Source of the DNA: Arcuatula senhousia
Lineage: Eukaryota; Mollusca; Bivalvia; Mytilida; Mytilidae
Assembly (NCBI GenBank): GCA_963971305.1
Contig: OZ020304.1
Span: 76,756,355 to 76,820,354, forward strand
Direction: 5' to 3'
Length of the DNA: 64,000 bases
Shown here: piece by piece, positions 36,459-48,647 of the stretch
Layout of the letters: every line of letters begins with the position of its first letter
How positions within the stretch are numbered: position 1 is the first letter of the stretch
The notes under the pieces: generated by a model
What the model saw: the letters and a program-made list of their open reading frames with translations, nothing else
Told to the model about the DNA's origin: nothing
Database searches by the model: none
Position numbers and translations under genes: made by a program

Positions 36459-36850
36459 TTGTATTTAAAGTTCAATGATAACCACCTTACGGTATACTTT
36501 CATTTCCATTGTGTTTATCCGGGTAAAAGGAATAGAGTTCTAGATATTGACCTATTTGTTTACATGGACACAACACTATGCCGAATGGGATTTGGCAAGA
36601 TGAAGGAACGGATTCAACCGAAGTTTAAAACAAGGTACTGTTCTGGGACCGATCCTATTTCTCTTTCAGAAGCAGTGAAGTCTTAAGTCAGACTATTTGC
36701 CGACGACTGCCTGCTCAACAGAGAAATCAACAACATAAAAGACCATCATATGCTACAACAAGACCTGAAAAAACTTAGAAAAATGGGCATCAGACTGGGA
36801 CATGCGTTTCAATGCTAAAAAATGGGTGTCTTCCCATTTATCCAACTTTT
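36459..36850 (+). pseudogene. Decayed reverse transcriptase fragment (non-LTR retroelement)
   Basis: After a stop at 36686 the frame reads VRLFADDCLLNREINNIK, carrying the FADD form of the RT catalytic box, followed by DHHMLQQDLKKL. A single extra base near 36776 then shifts the frame; in the next frame it continues EKWASDWDMRFNAKK. In-frame stop plus frameshift mean it is dead. Upstream codons may be another part of the same element. Confidence 0.75.
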
Positions 36851-37200
36851 TAAAAATAGCTATTCCCACCTATTCACCTTTGATTTTGTTCACCTGTTGG
36901 GATTACAAGGTGCCATGAAGAAATTATGACAGTAAATGTTCCAACGTACATGTAATTAGATAATGGAAGTATATTATGGAAACAAAAACAAATAATGGGA
37001 TTGAAATTAAAAAAATATATATATATTTTAGTTATTTACCAAAATAATTTTCATTTATTTGTTGGGGTTTTTTTTTTCAAAGTAAAATAAAAAAAAATAC
37101 TTTTATCATCATCACATTTCAATTATTATTATTCTATCTGTGAAAAGAAAATTAAACTTAGCTGAAATTTTTCAATGTTATTAATAATATTTATAATACT

Positions 37201-37818
37201 TTGTTTGCATGTTCATCTTTTTTCGAACATAAATTGTGTGTAGATGTTGAAAACTCATATTTTGATACATTTTGGTATAAATCACGTATATGTACAGAAT
37301 GCAAATGTGATCCATGTAAATGTCAGGACAAAAATAACTATGACTATGTGTGTTTGGTGGAAAATGACATACATTATCATAATTCAATTTCTAAATACTA
37401 TTTGAAATTGGATGATGCTGGTTTTAATTCAAGACCTAAACATTTACATTCTAATTTGTCACTGTCTGATACTATTGAAAACGAGCAATTTTCTAATGAA
37501 TCCTCTGTAATTAGGTTGTATAGAATGCATACTATACCATGTAACTGTGCTTTTTGTATTGAGTGTCTGAATGATCATCAACATGTTGTAGATTATGAAT
37601 CATATTACAAAGAGGTAACCGTCCAATTTTATTCCGAACCGATAGATTGCATTGAAAACAAAATAAAAATACAAAAACAGCAGATTCTATGTACACATTA
37701 AAAGTCATGGGTCTGAACTGTTGTGGTATTAAACAAGATTACAATATCCGGAATTTATATCCTTTATACAAGATAATGATATTGTATGTTTTGTAGAAAC
37801 AATAGAGGGTTATAGCTT
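37201..37818 (+). pseudogene. 5' part of a second non-LTR retroelement: ORF1-like frame and start of endonuclease
   Basis: A 166-codon frame (37201-37701) has many Cys/His pairs (CTECKCDPCKC near its start, PCNCAFCIEC later). Directly after it, 37690-37800 reads KVMGLNCCGIKQDY and, past a frameshift, DNDIVCFVET, the opening of an AP-type endonuclease domain. Coding then stops abruptly at the tandem-repeat element that starts at 37848. The matching C-terminus resumes at about 38840, so the central part, including the RT, is missing. Confidence 0.6.
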
Positions 37819-37847
37819 CTAGATGAACAAGAGTTAACACTAAAGTA

Positions 37848-38729
37848 TGTCTCGCCTGCTGGCACCATCAGTAACAATTATTCTTTCTTACTTCCACTAT
37901 ATTTTGAATTTACATGGATTTTCAGTTTCTGAGATCAAAAAATGTTTATAGAACTTAAACATTGCAAATATATGCAATAAAAATAATCAAAGTCACTCAA
38001 ACGGAAAATCAAGGTCAAGGTCAAAAGATGAGGATGTAACTGTGCTAATCTACTACTGAGGCATATGCATACCAAGTTTCATCAACCTAGGACTTACAGT
38101 TCTTTAGATATGGAGGTGCTCGCAAAACTTTTCCATTAATATTATAGGTATTGAAAATTGTCAAAGTCACTAAACTGAGAAATCAAGGTCAAGGTCAAAA
38201 GATGGGGATGCAACTGTGCTAAGCTACTACTGGGGGATATGCATACCAAGTTTCATCAACCAAGGACCTATAGTTCTTGAGATATGGAGGTGCTCGCAAA
38301 ACTTTTCCATTGCTATTATATGTATTGAAAATTGTCAAAGTCACTCAACCGAAAAATCAAGGTCAAGGTCAAAAGATGGGGATGCAACTGTGCTAAGCTA
38401 CTACTGGGGCATATGCATACAAAGTTTCATTAACCTAGGACCTATAGTTCTTGAGATATGGAGGTGCTCGCAAAACTTTTCCATTGCTATTATATGTATT
38501 GAAAATTGTCAAAGTCATTCAACCGGAAAATCAAGGTCAAGGTCAAAAGATGGGGATGCAACTGTGCTAAGCTACTACTGGGGCTTATGCATACCAAGTT
38601 TCATCAACCTAGGACTTATAATTCTTGAGATATGGAGGTGCCCATAAAACTTTTCCAAAAAGTTAACGCCGCCGTCGCCGCCGCCGGTAAAGTAACACCT
38701 ATGTCCCGCTCTGCTTCGCAGGCGAGACA
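37848..38729. mobile_element. Inverted-ended element with four 173-bp internal tandem units (copy 1)
   Basis: Ends TGTCTCGCCTGC (37848-37859) and GCAGGCGAGACA (38718-38729) are exact inverse copies. Internal units start at about 38010, 38183, 38357 and 38531 (period 173-174), each with TCAAGGTCAAGGTCA. A (GCC)n-like tract at 38668-38687 precedes the right end. It is inserted between 5' and 3' pieces of a non-LTR retroelement. The 143-codon frame across it arises from the periodicity. Confidence 0.8.
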
Positions 38730-38839
38730 AAAATCGAATGAGAATCTCAAATAAACGTTCTGGAGGATTTAAGAATAGTCTTAAAAACTGTGTAGAAGTA
38801 TTAGAAACTGAATCTAAGTATATACTATGGTTCAAACTA

Positions 38840-39380
38840 AAAGCTGTGTAATTTTGGCTATGAAAAATATTTGGACATCATCCAAGATTTTAATAAAAGA
38901 AAGTGTTTTGCTAGATTTAGAGTAAGCAACCATCAACTTAAAGTAGAATTAGGAAAACATTCTAATCCTTCCATTCCACTTAATCTTAGAATTTGTGATA
39001 AATGTAACTTTAATAAAGTGGAAGATGAGATTCATTATTTTTCTGAATGTCCTAAATTTGTCAATGATAGAAAATTACTTTTTGATATTGTTAAAAAGTC
39101 CAATGACAACTTTGTTAATCTATCTGCTTTTGATAAACTTTTTTGGTGTTTCACTTGTGAAAATGTTGAAATTATTCATCATTTGAGTGTCTTTCTACAG
39201 GAATCAAACAGAACTTGATAATTATATGTTATTATTGAACTTTGAATTAGGAACGTCCTGCTATTATATGTTGTTCATGAATCACATTGTTATCACTTAT
39301 AATCATATATGTTGTACTGTTTGCCCTTTGAGGGCCCTTAATTGGCCAATAAACTTATTTGTATTTGTATTTGTATTTGT
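38840..39380 (+). pseudogene. 3' end of a non-LTR retroelement: C-terminal Cys/His domain, UTR and TTTGTA tail
   Basis: The frame reads FGYEKYLDIIQDFNKR and, from 38990, CDKCNFNKVEDEIHYFSECP, the CxxC...H...C motif found at the C-terminus of many non-LTR reverse transcriptases. It stops at 39216. A short 3' UTR with CCCTTTGAGGGCCCTTAATT and CCAATAAAC follows, ending in about four TTTGTA/TTTGTATT repeats (39353-39386), as in elements whose tail is a short tandem repeat. Confidence 0.8.
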
Positions 39381-39743
39381 ATTTGTAAAAGCAGATGCAC
39401 TAGAAACAGAAAATCCCGTCTATTTTTATACTTTTAATTTTCCCACAAAAAAAACCTTAACTTTGTTTGGAACTTTGTTACAAATTCAAATTCAAAAACT
39501 GGTATGAAAACAGAGGTTAGAATTTTGAGCATATGCTGAAATATGAAAAGTAGCTTTACAGTTGTTTGAGTTTTTTTCACACTATCTGGACTTGAATTTT
39601 TTAACATCAAAAGTATGGTTACGTTTTTTTTGCACAAGATCTTTAAAAAAAGTAAGGGTTAAAAAATTGGTTTGTTTACAGAGCCTATATATTTTTAATT
39701 CTTTGATTAAAAAATCTGAAAACAAGTGTGGCCACTAAAAGTA

Positions 39744-40701
39744 TGTCTCGCCTGCCGGCACCATCACTAAAATCAACTACCTAAGCTTTCATTTCTTGAT
39801 ATAAACACAAAAAGTGTCTGTACACCTAATAAGAGATGCCTAGTTCAAAAATGTAGTTATTATACTATTCAAGCAATCCATTGTCCACACAAGTATTACA
39901 AAAAGTTTTCTGTCTGAAAAAAAAAGACCTAAGTTCACAGAGTCCCTGGAGCGTAAAAATGGGGTCATGGTCACATGGCATGGTGACAGTTGCGTTGTCC
40001 ATAACCGCAACTGTCTGTTTACCCAATATCAGATGCCTAGCTATTATAACTTTCCAGCAATTCATCGTCTACAAAAGTCTTACAAAAAAGTTTTTCGGTC
40101 TGAAAAAAGACCTAAGTTCACAGAGTCACTAGAGCGTAAAAATGGGGTCAGGGTCACGCAACATGGTAACAGTTGCATAGACCATAACCTAAACTGTCTA
40201 TATACCTAATATCAGATGCCTAGCTAATATACTTTTCCAGCAATTCATCGTCCACAAAAGTCTTATAAAAAAGTTTACGGCCTGAAAAAAGACCCAAGTT
40301 CACAGAGTCACTGGAGCGTGAAAATGGGGTCAGGGTCACATTGCATGGTGACAGTTGCGTAGACCATAACCTGAACTGTATGTATACCAAATATCAGATG
40401 CCTAGCTAATATACTTTTCCAGCAATTCATCATCCACAAAAGTCTTACAAAAAAGTTTACGGCCTGAAAAAAGACCTAAGTTCACAGAGTCGCTGGAGCG
40501 TGAAATTGGGGTCAGGGTCACACGGCATGGTAACAGTTGCGTAGACCATAACCTGAGCTGTCTGTATACCAAATATCAGATGCCTAGCTATTATACTTTT
40601 CAAGCAATTCATTGTCCACAAAAGTCTTACAAAAAAGTTGCCGCCGCCGGAAAGTAATGCCTATGTCTCGCCTTCCGCGACTATTCGTCGCAGGCGAGAC
40701 A
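39744..40701. mobile_element. Inverted-ended element with about 182-bp internal tandem units (copy 2)
   Basis: Same ends as copy 1: TGTCTCGCCTGC (39744) and GCAGGCGAGACA (40690-40701). The inside is different: units of about 182 bp beginning near 39880, 40065, 40247 and 40428, each with GGGGTCANGGTCAC and TCAGATGCCTAGCTA. A GCCGCCGCCGG tract lies before the right end, as in copy 1. Confidence 0.8.
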
Positions 40702-41399
40702 AAAAGTAAAACTACTCATTTTTAGGCAAGCGCCAGCGAAGCCTTATGGAGTCTATAGAGTAGTGATGATTTTCGCGTTTTTTTTTCTGTCTAGACGGAG
40801 TGATTTTCCTGCATCCAGTCTGGAATAAAATGATTTATTTTCTATATTTCTTTTCAATATTTGTTAACATGATATACACTTCTATAAATCTCAATTTTTA
40901 TTGGCATTTTATATGACCGGCACAAGTTTTATTTATTCCTTTGCATCTTACATGACGAACTTTTTAGTTTAAGGTGATAGAATATACATTATGTATTCAT
41001 CTATTACTTGATTGGTTCGTATAAATATTTCTCTCATTTGATTGGTCAATGCATGGATTCAGATTCTAGCTTCACCATTCATAAACACATCATTGGGACG
41101 AGTGCATTTTAATCGAAGGGGTGTTTCAATCGATACCGTTTTTACATGATACCTGTCTTGTGTGTGCAATTGTGTAATTGTGTTCATTAACTTTAAATTT
41201 GAGGGCATCTGCATGACGATCCTTTTTTCGCTCACCAAAATTAATAATTCGCAAACATTTTGAACAATATACTTTAACAGAGAATAAATCTATTATAGAT
41301 CTTATATATTTCGCTTGCCTTTAAACGCTTTAGCGCTTTGATTTCCTTATTCTGCTGAAAGTCAAGACCCTAATCTTTTTTGTAAAATTTCCCCTTTTT
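40702..41399. other. Intergenic, no gene seen
   Basis: AT-rich, no supported coding or RNA feature. Confidence 0.4.
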
Positions 41400-42755
41400 A
41401 GCTCACCTGGACCGAAGGTCCATGTGAGCTATTACCATCACTTGGCGTCCGTCGTCGTCGTCTGTCGTCGTCGTCGTCTGTCGTCGTCGTCTGTCGTCGT
41501 CTGTTAACAATTTTTCAAACATCTTCTCCTCTGAAACTACTGAACAGAATTTAGTGAAACTTGGTATGAATGATCCTTAGGGTGTCCTGCACCAAACTTG
41601 TGTTTCGATTTTTAATCGGTCAAAAAACATGGCCACCGTTACTAGAAATAGACCAGGGGGGTCAGACTACTGTTTTTGGCTTGTAAATCAAAAAGTATAA
41701 GAGATAGATGAAATCTGATGCCACCCTACTGCTTCAGCATCAAAAGTTCTACAAAAGTCTCGTCAAAAATTTGGTCGAAGTTGTCAGATGATCCCTTTTA
41801 GGGGTTACAGCCCCTTAAAGGTGAAAAATAACGTTTTTGCATGTTTTTGGCCTATAGAATGAAAACTAATAGAGAAAAGCTGTTGCTTGCTTAAATGTTC
41901 AGCTCATTTAGCTCTACAAAAGTCTCCATAGGGTCGAAGTTGTCAGATGACCCCTTATAGGGGTTACAGCCCCTTAAAGGCGAAAAATAGTGTTTTTGGC
42001 CTACAGAATGAAAACTATTGCAGATACAGAAAAGCTGTTGCTTGCTTAAATGTTCAGCTCAATTAGCTCTACAAAAGTCTCTATGGGGTCGAAGTTGTCA
42101 GATAACCCCTTATAGGGGTTACAGCCCCTGAAAATAGCGATTTTTCATGTTTTTGGCCTACAGAATGAAAACTATTGCAGATAGAGATTAGCTGTTGCTT
42201 GCTTAAATGTTCAGCTCATTTAGCTTTACAAATTTTCCATAGGGTCGAAGTTGTCAGATAATTCCTTATAGGGGTTATGGCCCCTGAAAAATAGCAATTT
42301 TTCATGTTTTTGTCCTACAGAATGAAAACTATTGCAGATAGAGATTAGCTGTTGCTTGCTTAAATGTTCAGCACATTTAGCTCTACAAAAGTCTCCATAA
42401 GGTTCAAGTTGTCAGATGACCCCTTATAGGGGTTACGGCCCCTGAAAAATAAAGATTTTTCATGTTTTTGGCCTACAGAATGAAAACTATTGCAGATAAA
42501 GATTAGCTGTTGCTTGCTTAAATGTTCAGCTCATTTAGCTCTACAAAAGTCTCCATATGGTCGAAGGTGTCAGATGACTCCTTATAGGGGTTATGGCCCC
42601 TTATAGGTGAAAAATGGTGTTTTTGGCCTATAGAATGAAAACTATTGCAGGTAGAGAAAAGCTGTTGCTTGCTTAAATGTTCAGCTCATTTAGCTCTACA
42701 AAAGTATATGGTCAACATCAAGACCAGGTGAGCGATTCAGGCTCCTGGGAGCCTC
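41400..42755 (+). mobile_element. AGCTCACCTG-ended element with about 155-bp internal tandem units
   Basis: Starts AGCTCACCTGGACC and ends CCAGGTGAGCGATTC then GGCTCCTGGGAGCC, a small palindrome. A (GTC)n microsatellite sits at 41452-41505. Five or six units follow with GCTGTTGCTTGCTTAAATGT (near 41879, 42027, 42189, 42347, 42508, 42660). The same family, in the opposite orientation, makes up the KAT5 intron array at 54049-61413. Confidence 0.75.
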
Positions 42756-44269
42756 TTGTTTTTTGCTTTTCTAATGGCAAAATTACAGCAATTATCGAAA
42801 AGGGAGGACAGTGCTTTGAATTAAGAAAAAAGTCAGGATGGCATTTTTGACTGAAAAATTCATAGCAGCTTTTAAAAAAATTGCGCTGACTAGCACACAA
42901 AAAAAATCCAGGCACGTTTTTTATCAGAGAATAGGAAAGCGAAGAAAAAACTCTATAGCCCCCTATTATAAATCAAATGGTTGCTCCCTTAGCACGACAA
43001 CTCATGCAATTTCTAAATTAAAGGACTTGCTCCCCTCTATCAATATTTTGTAAGAGTTAAAATGTGCGGTACGAAAAAGTGTTGACTTGCTCCCCTCTAT
43101 CAATATTTTGTTAGAATCAATGTCCGGTACGAAAAAGTGTTTTAAAAACCATGCGGAGAAATCCCTGCTATTCAGCTTATGTCAAAACTCCCTATTATTT
43201 TATAACCAGGTGGTAATACAACACGTGGTTAGCAAAATATCTGAATAATTCTTATGATTTACAAGTACAAGTATAGCTTTTTGCGAATTGTTCATTATAA
43301 AACAATAAATAAATTTTAGAAAAGTGTTAGTTGCATTTGCATTGAAAGAAAATTGGTTTTATTTTCTTGTAAACTTTTTAAAAGTCAAAAGAATTTGATT
43401 AGACTACCGATAATTTAAACGTCTAATATCGTAAAGAGAGTATTATCGAATCCAGTTTAAAGAAGCATTAAACTAAATTTTAAATGGTTTACATAATTCG
43501 CTTGGCGGATTATTCAATATGCACCATGAAAAATTTAGTTTATGGTTCAATAAACCAAGAAATTATTAAATTATTACAGTTAATTCTAAATTATACAGTT
43601 CATAATCTTCAGACCGGAATTTAGCCTCGAGATTTCAAACAGGTTGTCGCATAAAAGTAATTATTTCCTTTGAGTGATGTGTTTAAAACCTTTCATTTTT
43701 ACGTATTAAGCAATTCTTTTTTCTGTGATATTCAATGTTAAAAAAAAAGGAGATTGTCGAGTATGTAATTTGTATCTCCGCATTAAATTCTTAAGCAAAA
43801 ACTAAGCTTAAAAGCACCACTCGTAAGAGCTATAGGACAGACATAAATCATTTATAATCAAAGACTAGGACTTTTAATCTTTTGGTGAGATACAACGGAC
43901 TACAAGGATAGAACATGTCTATGTCCGGGATACATGGATGTTTTATTGATGTTCACCACGCATGTCGAACTAAACTAAAAGAATGCAACGCTTTCTTTTT
44001 CCGCACTCAGTTTGTATATGAGCACATGATGCCTTGGAATGTATCGGCATAGAAAAATATGTTAGGTGACTGTCGTGTAAAAGGAAACACAAATTCTTTT
44101 ATTTTTTTCCTTAGACAAAAATTCTTAGTAACATAAAAAATTGAAACAATTTTGTTCTGTATTGTTCTATAAGAAATGTGCAATTGAAAATAAATCATTA
44201 TATATTGTATTAATTTTGATATAGATCCAAACAAAAACAATAAATTAATGTAAATTTTGGTGTAAAATC
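42756..44269. other. Intergenic and 3' flank of the ankyrin gene
   Basis: No gene seen. A direct repeat of about 45 bp (GACTTGCTCCCCTCTATCAA and following) occurs at 43024 and 43084. A minus-strand AATAAA at 44098-44103 lies about 170 bp past the ankyrin stop codon and is a candidate poly(A) signal. Confidence 0.45.
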
Positions 44270-45720
44270 TCAATCACCAACATCGACATCGTCATAACCC
44301 GAGACAGAATCGTTAGAAGCATATAAACGATACACCACGGGGATTCCCATGAAAACTTTCTTCTTAGACTTTGGCCACATGAAGACGGATGCTACGATTA
44401 ATGGCCGCTCGCCACTCCCATCTTGAAGCTCTGGTGTTGCTTTCCACAGACGATCTCTATGTTGGTTAGAAAAAGCCTCGCATGTCATTCTTAGAAGAAT
44501 CTTCACGATGTTTGTGATTTCTCTCGACTCGAAATCCCACGGATAAGTTTTATTTGCTGCCATTACGGTCTCCGTGTATCTGTCAAGTAGTCGGTTCCAA
44601 ACAACCTGTCCCAGATATTCATTATTATAACGGATGGCAATATCCAAAATACGTCTGTAGACATTTTTGGTTTTGGCGACTTTTAATTCGTGCTTTGTAA
44701 GGAGGTAGATGAGATCTGTGTCCCCGCTCTCTGTGGCATAGTGTAGAGGAGTTTTGGCTCGGTTGTCGATAATATCTACAATGCAGCCTGCTCTTAGCAA
44801 AATATCGACCATGTTTATTTCCCGCTCCTCCACGGCAAGAAAAAGTGGCGTCTTTCCATCGTCATCTTGGACGTCTAGGCGTGCTCCGTGCCTTATGAGA
44901 TCGTGCACAGTGACAGCCATTCCTTTACGTGCGGCTATGTGAAGAGGTGTCTGTCTATACCTGTCCGTAGTTTTGATTGATGCTCCATGATTTATTAATG
45001 CATGTACAATAAAGTCATGCCCTTGTTCAATAGCTAAGAATACCGGTGTTCTAAGATTGCTGTCCAATGCATCTAGAGTACCGCCGCGAAGGATAAGGTA
45101 TTCCACAATAGGTAGAAATCCTAATTCTGCAGCATAATGAAGTGGTTTGCGTTGTTTGCCATCACTTTGATTCACGGGTGCACCATGCCCAATCAAGATT
45201 TTAGTGATTTGTAGATAGTTTTTCTCCACAGCATAGTGAATCGGGGCTTTCATTTTGTTGTCCATGGCGTATACGGATGCCCCAGACTGGAGCAGGAGTT
45301 CAACCAATAACTTCCTACCATCTTCGGTGGCAACGTGAAGTGGCATCTTCTTTCTTTTGTCTGTGCAGTTCACAGATGCGCCTTTATCGATGAGTTCTTT
45401 GGTAACAGCGACATAGCCATGCTCTACCGTATAAAACAACGGCTGTTTAATCCTGTGATCAATCATATTGACGATGGATCCGGAATTAAGAAGCATCCGT
45501 AACGCCGGAAGCTGTCCGTATTCTGCAGCGTAGTGCAAAGGTATTTTGCCGTTGCTGTCTTGAGAGTTGACTCTTGCGCCAGCTTTTAGAAGCTGGTCAA
45601 TTAATATGGTATCCCCGCAGATGGCAGCTCCATGGAGAGTCGTCTTCTTCACATCTACATCGATGTCATCATCGTCGTTGTCGTTGTCGTCAGCTTTGTC
45701 TGCATCTGGTACTGTTGTTT
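44270..45720 (-). CDS. Ankyrin gene exon 2 (all ten repeats, stop)
   Basis: Begins after TTTCAG at 45721 with K-TTVPDADKADD and ends at TGA (44272-44270). Contains the acidic linker, ten ankyrin repeats and the C-terminal region. All repeats in one exon suggests they expanded without intron involvement. Confidence 0.85.
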
Positions 45721-46412
45721 CTGAAATGAATTTAACAAAATTATCAGACCTTTTACCAATACATCTGGATTAGAAAGATTTTTGGGAAATCATAGTTCTA
45801 AAAATCTCTGTCATCATCTATTGAAATTTCTTTCCTTTTTTTTTCCTTTTTACTTAACTTTATCATTTCGAATGTTTGCACTTCTATATTGTCTTTTGAG
45901 TTATTGCACTTTGATTGTAATTTTGTTGAGAATATGTGTATTATTAGAGGAGACAGATTACTAATATAAGCATCATTGCTTGTTTCTGAATCCTTTTAAT
46001 AAAATATGCTGAAATATATATCCTGTACTATATATCTTGTACTATATGTTTATACTAAAATCTTGTCAAAATAGAATTTTGGAAAGGCTCTTGTCGGCAT
46101 GTGGATTTCGATTCACACATCAAATTTAACACCAACTTTAACTGAAAAAAAGCTTAACCGTCAAGGCAGAGTTTTAAACACACTCTATGATTTAAAATAC
46201 TCACTGGAAGACCATCTCTCCTTAGCTGCTTTAAATACGTCTGCTAATCGTGTGTCTTGGGAGAAGAGATAACGTTCGGCATTCTCGTGGGCCTCTTGGC
46301 ACCGGACTGTAGTCTTTTGTGCGTTCAGCAGGGAGTTCTCACAGCGTCTAATTTCATCATCCAGTTCCATATCTCGTTCGATTTTAGATAGGTTTAACGA
46401 GAGATCAGACAT
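44270..46412 (-). CDS. Ankyrin-repeat protein with N-terminal helical region, two exons
   Basis: Exon 1 (46412-46205) and exon 2 (45720-44270) join in phase 1 to about 552 residues. Residues 1-69 are charged and helical (MSDLSLNLSKIERDMELDDE start; heptad-like). An acidic stretch DKADDNDNDDDDIDVD follows. Ten ankyrin repeats run from TTLHGAAICGD to the tenth TPLHYATESGDT, each about 33 residues with TPLHxA and LLxxGAxV/D cores. The last 150 residues are non-ankyrin with DNIVKILL-like and RPLIVASVF stretches. Such proteins are protein-interaction scaffolds; the specific partner cannot be told. The open frame of exon 2 seems to begin at 45652 but that codon is GTG and internal. Further 5' exons are possible because the frame stays open upstream of the chosen ATG. 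Confidence 0.85.
46205..46412 (-). CDS. Ankyrin gene exon 1
   Basis: Runs from ATG (GACAACATGT context) to TCCA|GTGAGT. Encodes 69 residues rich in Glu, Arg and Leu. An acceptor-like TTGTAG at 46427 raises the chance that coding or UTR exons lie further upstream. Confidence 0.65.
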
Positions 46413-48534
46413 GTTGTCAGTACCACCTACAAGTGAAACACTAACTCAAGTTAACTTTTTCTCCCTTTCATTCCATTTTTTTTCTTTCTTTCTTGTGAAA
46501 TTCCAGTACTTCTGTATACTTCTATTTTTATTTTATTATTTGTGTATAGCTCTTAAATTTGATTTCTTTTCTATTTGATTTAAAATGCACGATCTTGTAC
46601 CTTATTATATATTTCATTGTAATGTCTCTCGTTGTATTGCGGAGAGGACTCTCTAAGTATGATTTTACTTGTGTCCAATCTATTTTGTTTTATTACAAAT
46701 AAAATATGTTTAAACTAACTAACTCAAGTAACAAACTTAAACAAATTGGTTCTGATCCGGTACTTCAGGCTTTTCTTTCAAAACCTCTTTTGTTTATATC
46801 AGGTTATATACAGGAATTAATTGCTTTAAAAAAGAACTTTTTGAGACGAGATTGGTTTGAAATTGGTTACCATCACCGCCTGCATGAGTTTTTGCTAAAT
46901 CGAGTAACAATATCAATTTGCAGTAAAAGACTAGTTTAATCTCAGCCGTTGGTGTGATCTTTATTAAAACCGTTCAAATTATTAGTAAAACGGGTGTGTG
47001 TAATGATGTCTTTGCATGTCTGAGTGCTACAAATTGGTGTAATATACATGTATACCTGAACTGATGGTGCTAATGGATGCTGAGGAGTTGAAAAATCTGG
47101 ACCCCATGAGTGACCTATGTATGAAATATGAAGAATGGTGTGAAATGAAGAAAGTGGAGAGAACGACAAAATTGATCACTAGAGCATCAAATGCACTGGT
47201 GCAACTTGAACTTCAGCTCTTGATCGAGAAATGTTGTATGGATTACTTAAGATCGAATAAGTTTAACAGTGACAAGTGACTTTAACCTTAATTTATGCTC
47301 GCATGAAAAGCAGGTGACTAGAACCGCAGCATGTTATATGCATACACGAAAGACCCAACCACCAAAACATGATTAGAACTATAGATGGAATGGGTTGATG
47401 CATTGAAGTTTAAAACAAATGTAAATAAACAAACAAATTATTTGCAGAAATGACCATAAGATAAACTCACAGTTCATCCGACAGAGATCTTCTTCATTAT
47501 CTCCTATTTATTGCTGACGGTGTTGTAATTACGTATGGTCACATTATAAGTTCTGGTTTTACAGTCAGTGACTATGTAAGACAGCCCTTTGTTTAACAAT
47601 CAAATTTATCGCTCATTTAAGTCATAATTCTTTTGTTTTATTGATATATAAATATGTTTATGGCTCTTTTCCAAATCAGACAGTAACCAAAATTTTAATT
47701 GAATTGTGACCTGAAATAAAGACGTTTTTCGGTCTCGAATGGTAAAATATGGATTATGATAGATTGTGATCCCAGTTGGTGGAAAGTCTCTTAAAACCCG
47801 TTTTCACTTTTATCTTAAGAACCACCTTATAATGTGCTAAAATATAGGACTGACTGTTAGAATTTTGGGAGATGAATACATTTTTTTTTTACTTTCAACC
47901 TATGCATTTTCAATGCATGCAGAGAGAATAAGACTTATAATTTACACAGAAAAGAAATTCCTTTTTATTTAACTTTGTATTGATTTGTTAACCTACATAA
48001 ACGCTATCGATTGGTTATTCAAGTTTTAAATTTTTCATTTTATTTTTAACTGTTCAATGTAAATAAATCCATTCTGCGTGGAGACATGGTAACGTCCTGT
48101 TTGGGTCATGTAAGTCTATATACTTTAATTAAGATGCCTTCATAAAACAACAAAAAATTAATAACTAAATTATTTATTCTACTCGTATAGTCAGTAAGGC
48201 AAAAATTAAGGTTAAAATCTTTTGGGTTGATGAAATCTATTTTAAGGCTTTAAAGAGGACATAAATTAAACAGGTCAAATGAGTCGGTTTTTAAAAGTCT
48301 TTAATTCATATAACCAAAACATTATCAAAAATCAATTGACGCATTTTGTCTGGATATTTTTTTCTCGATAACTAGCCAGCATCTTCAGGCGATTCGACAC
48401 GGTTACATTTTTTTCGTATTTATCATTTCAACTAAAACAAGAACTCTCACTTTGAAAATTGAAATCATGTACTAGCTCCTATTCCAATAGTGTGTTACAT
48501 AATGTTTCCTTAATTCTTTGTCAACATTTTACAG
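46413..48534. other. Intergenic with retroelement 3' tails
   Basis: 46490-46710 contains AATGTCTCTCGTTGTATTGC then GGAGAGGACTCTCTAAG and ends ACAAATAAAATATG, which looks like a retroelement 3' end; 45800-46010 is a similar weaker stretch inside the ankyrin intron. A 71-codon plus-strand frame at 47064-47279 (KYEEWCEMKKVERTTKLI) has helical, exon-like composition but no good splice signals or family; treat as unproven. Confidence 0.35.
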
Positions 48535-48647
48535 GGAGTCGGACTTTACAGATATCTCACAATCATCACGGAAGCGTGCAAAACCAGAAATAATAAGCGA
48601 AAGCTCTGCAAATAAGTACCGACGGACATTCGCATCGTCGTCGCTGA
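48535..48647 (+). CDS. Possible plus-strand exon, Ser-rich with basic cluster
   Basis: Bounded by TTTTACAG (48533-48534) and GCTGA|GTAAGTATGG. Encodes ESDFTDISQSSRKRAKPEII and on to FASSSL, with RKRAK as a possible nuclear signal. It ends in phase 1, which is compatible with the exon at 52493, but there is no other evidence that the two belong together. No family recognised. Confidence 0.35.

Noticed and set aside
38216..38647. 143-codon frame with an internally repeated peptide
   Set aside because: It is produced by the 173-174-bp tandem units, lies inside a TIR element, and lacks any domain.
47064..47279. 71-codon plus-strand frame with helical composition as a gene
   Set aside because: It has no convincing splice sites, promoter or recognisable family; mentioned only within the intergenic entry.
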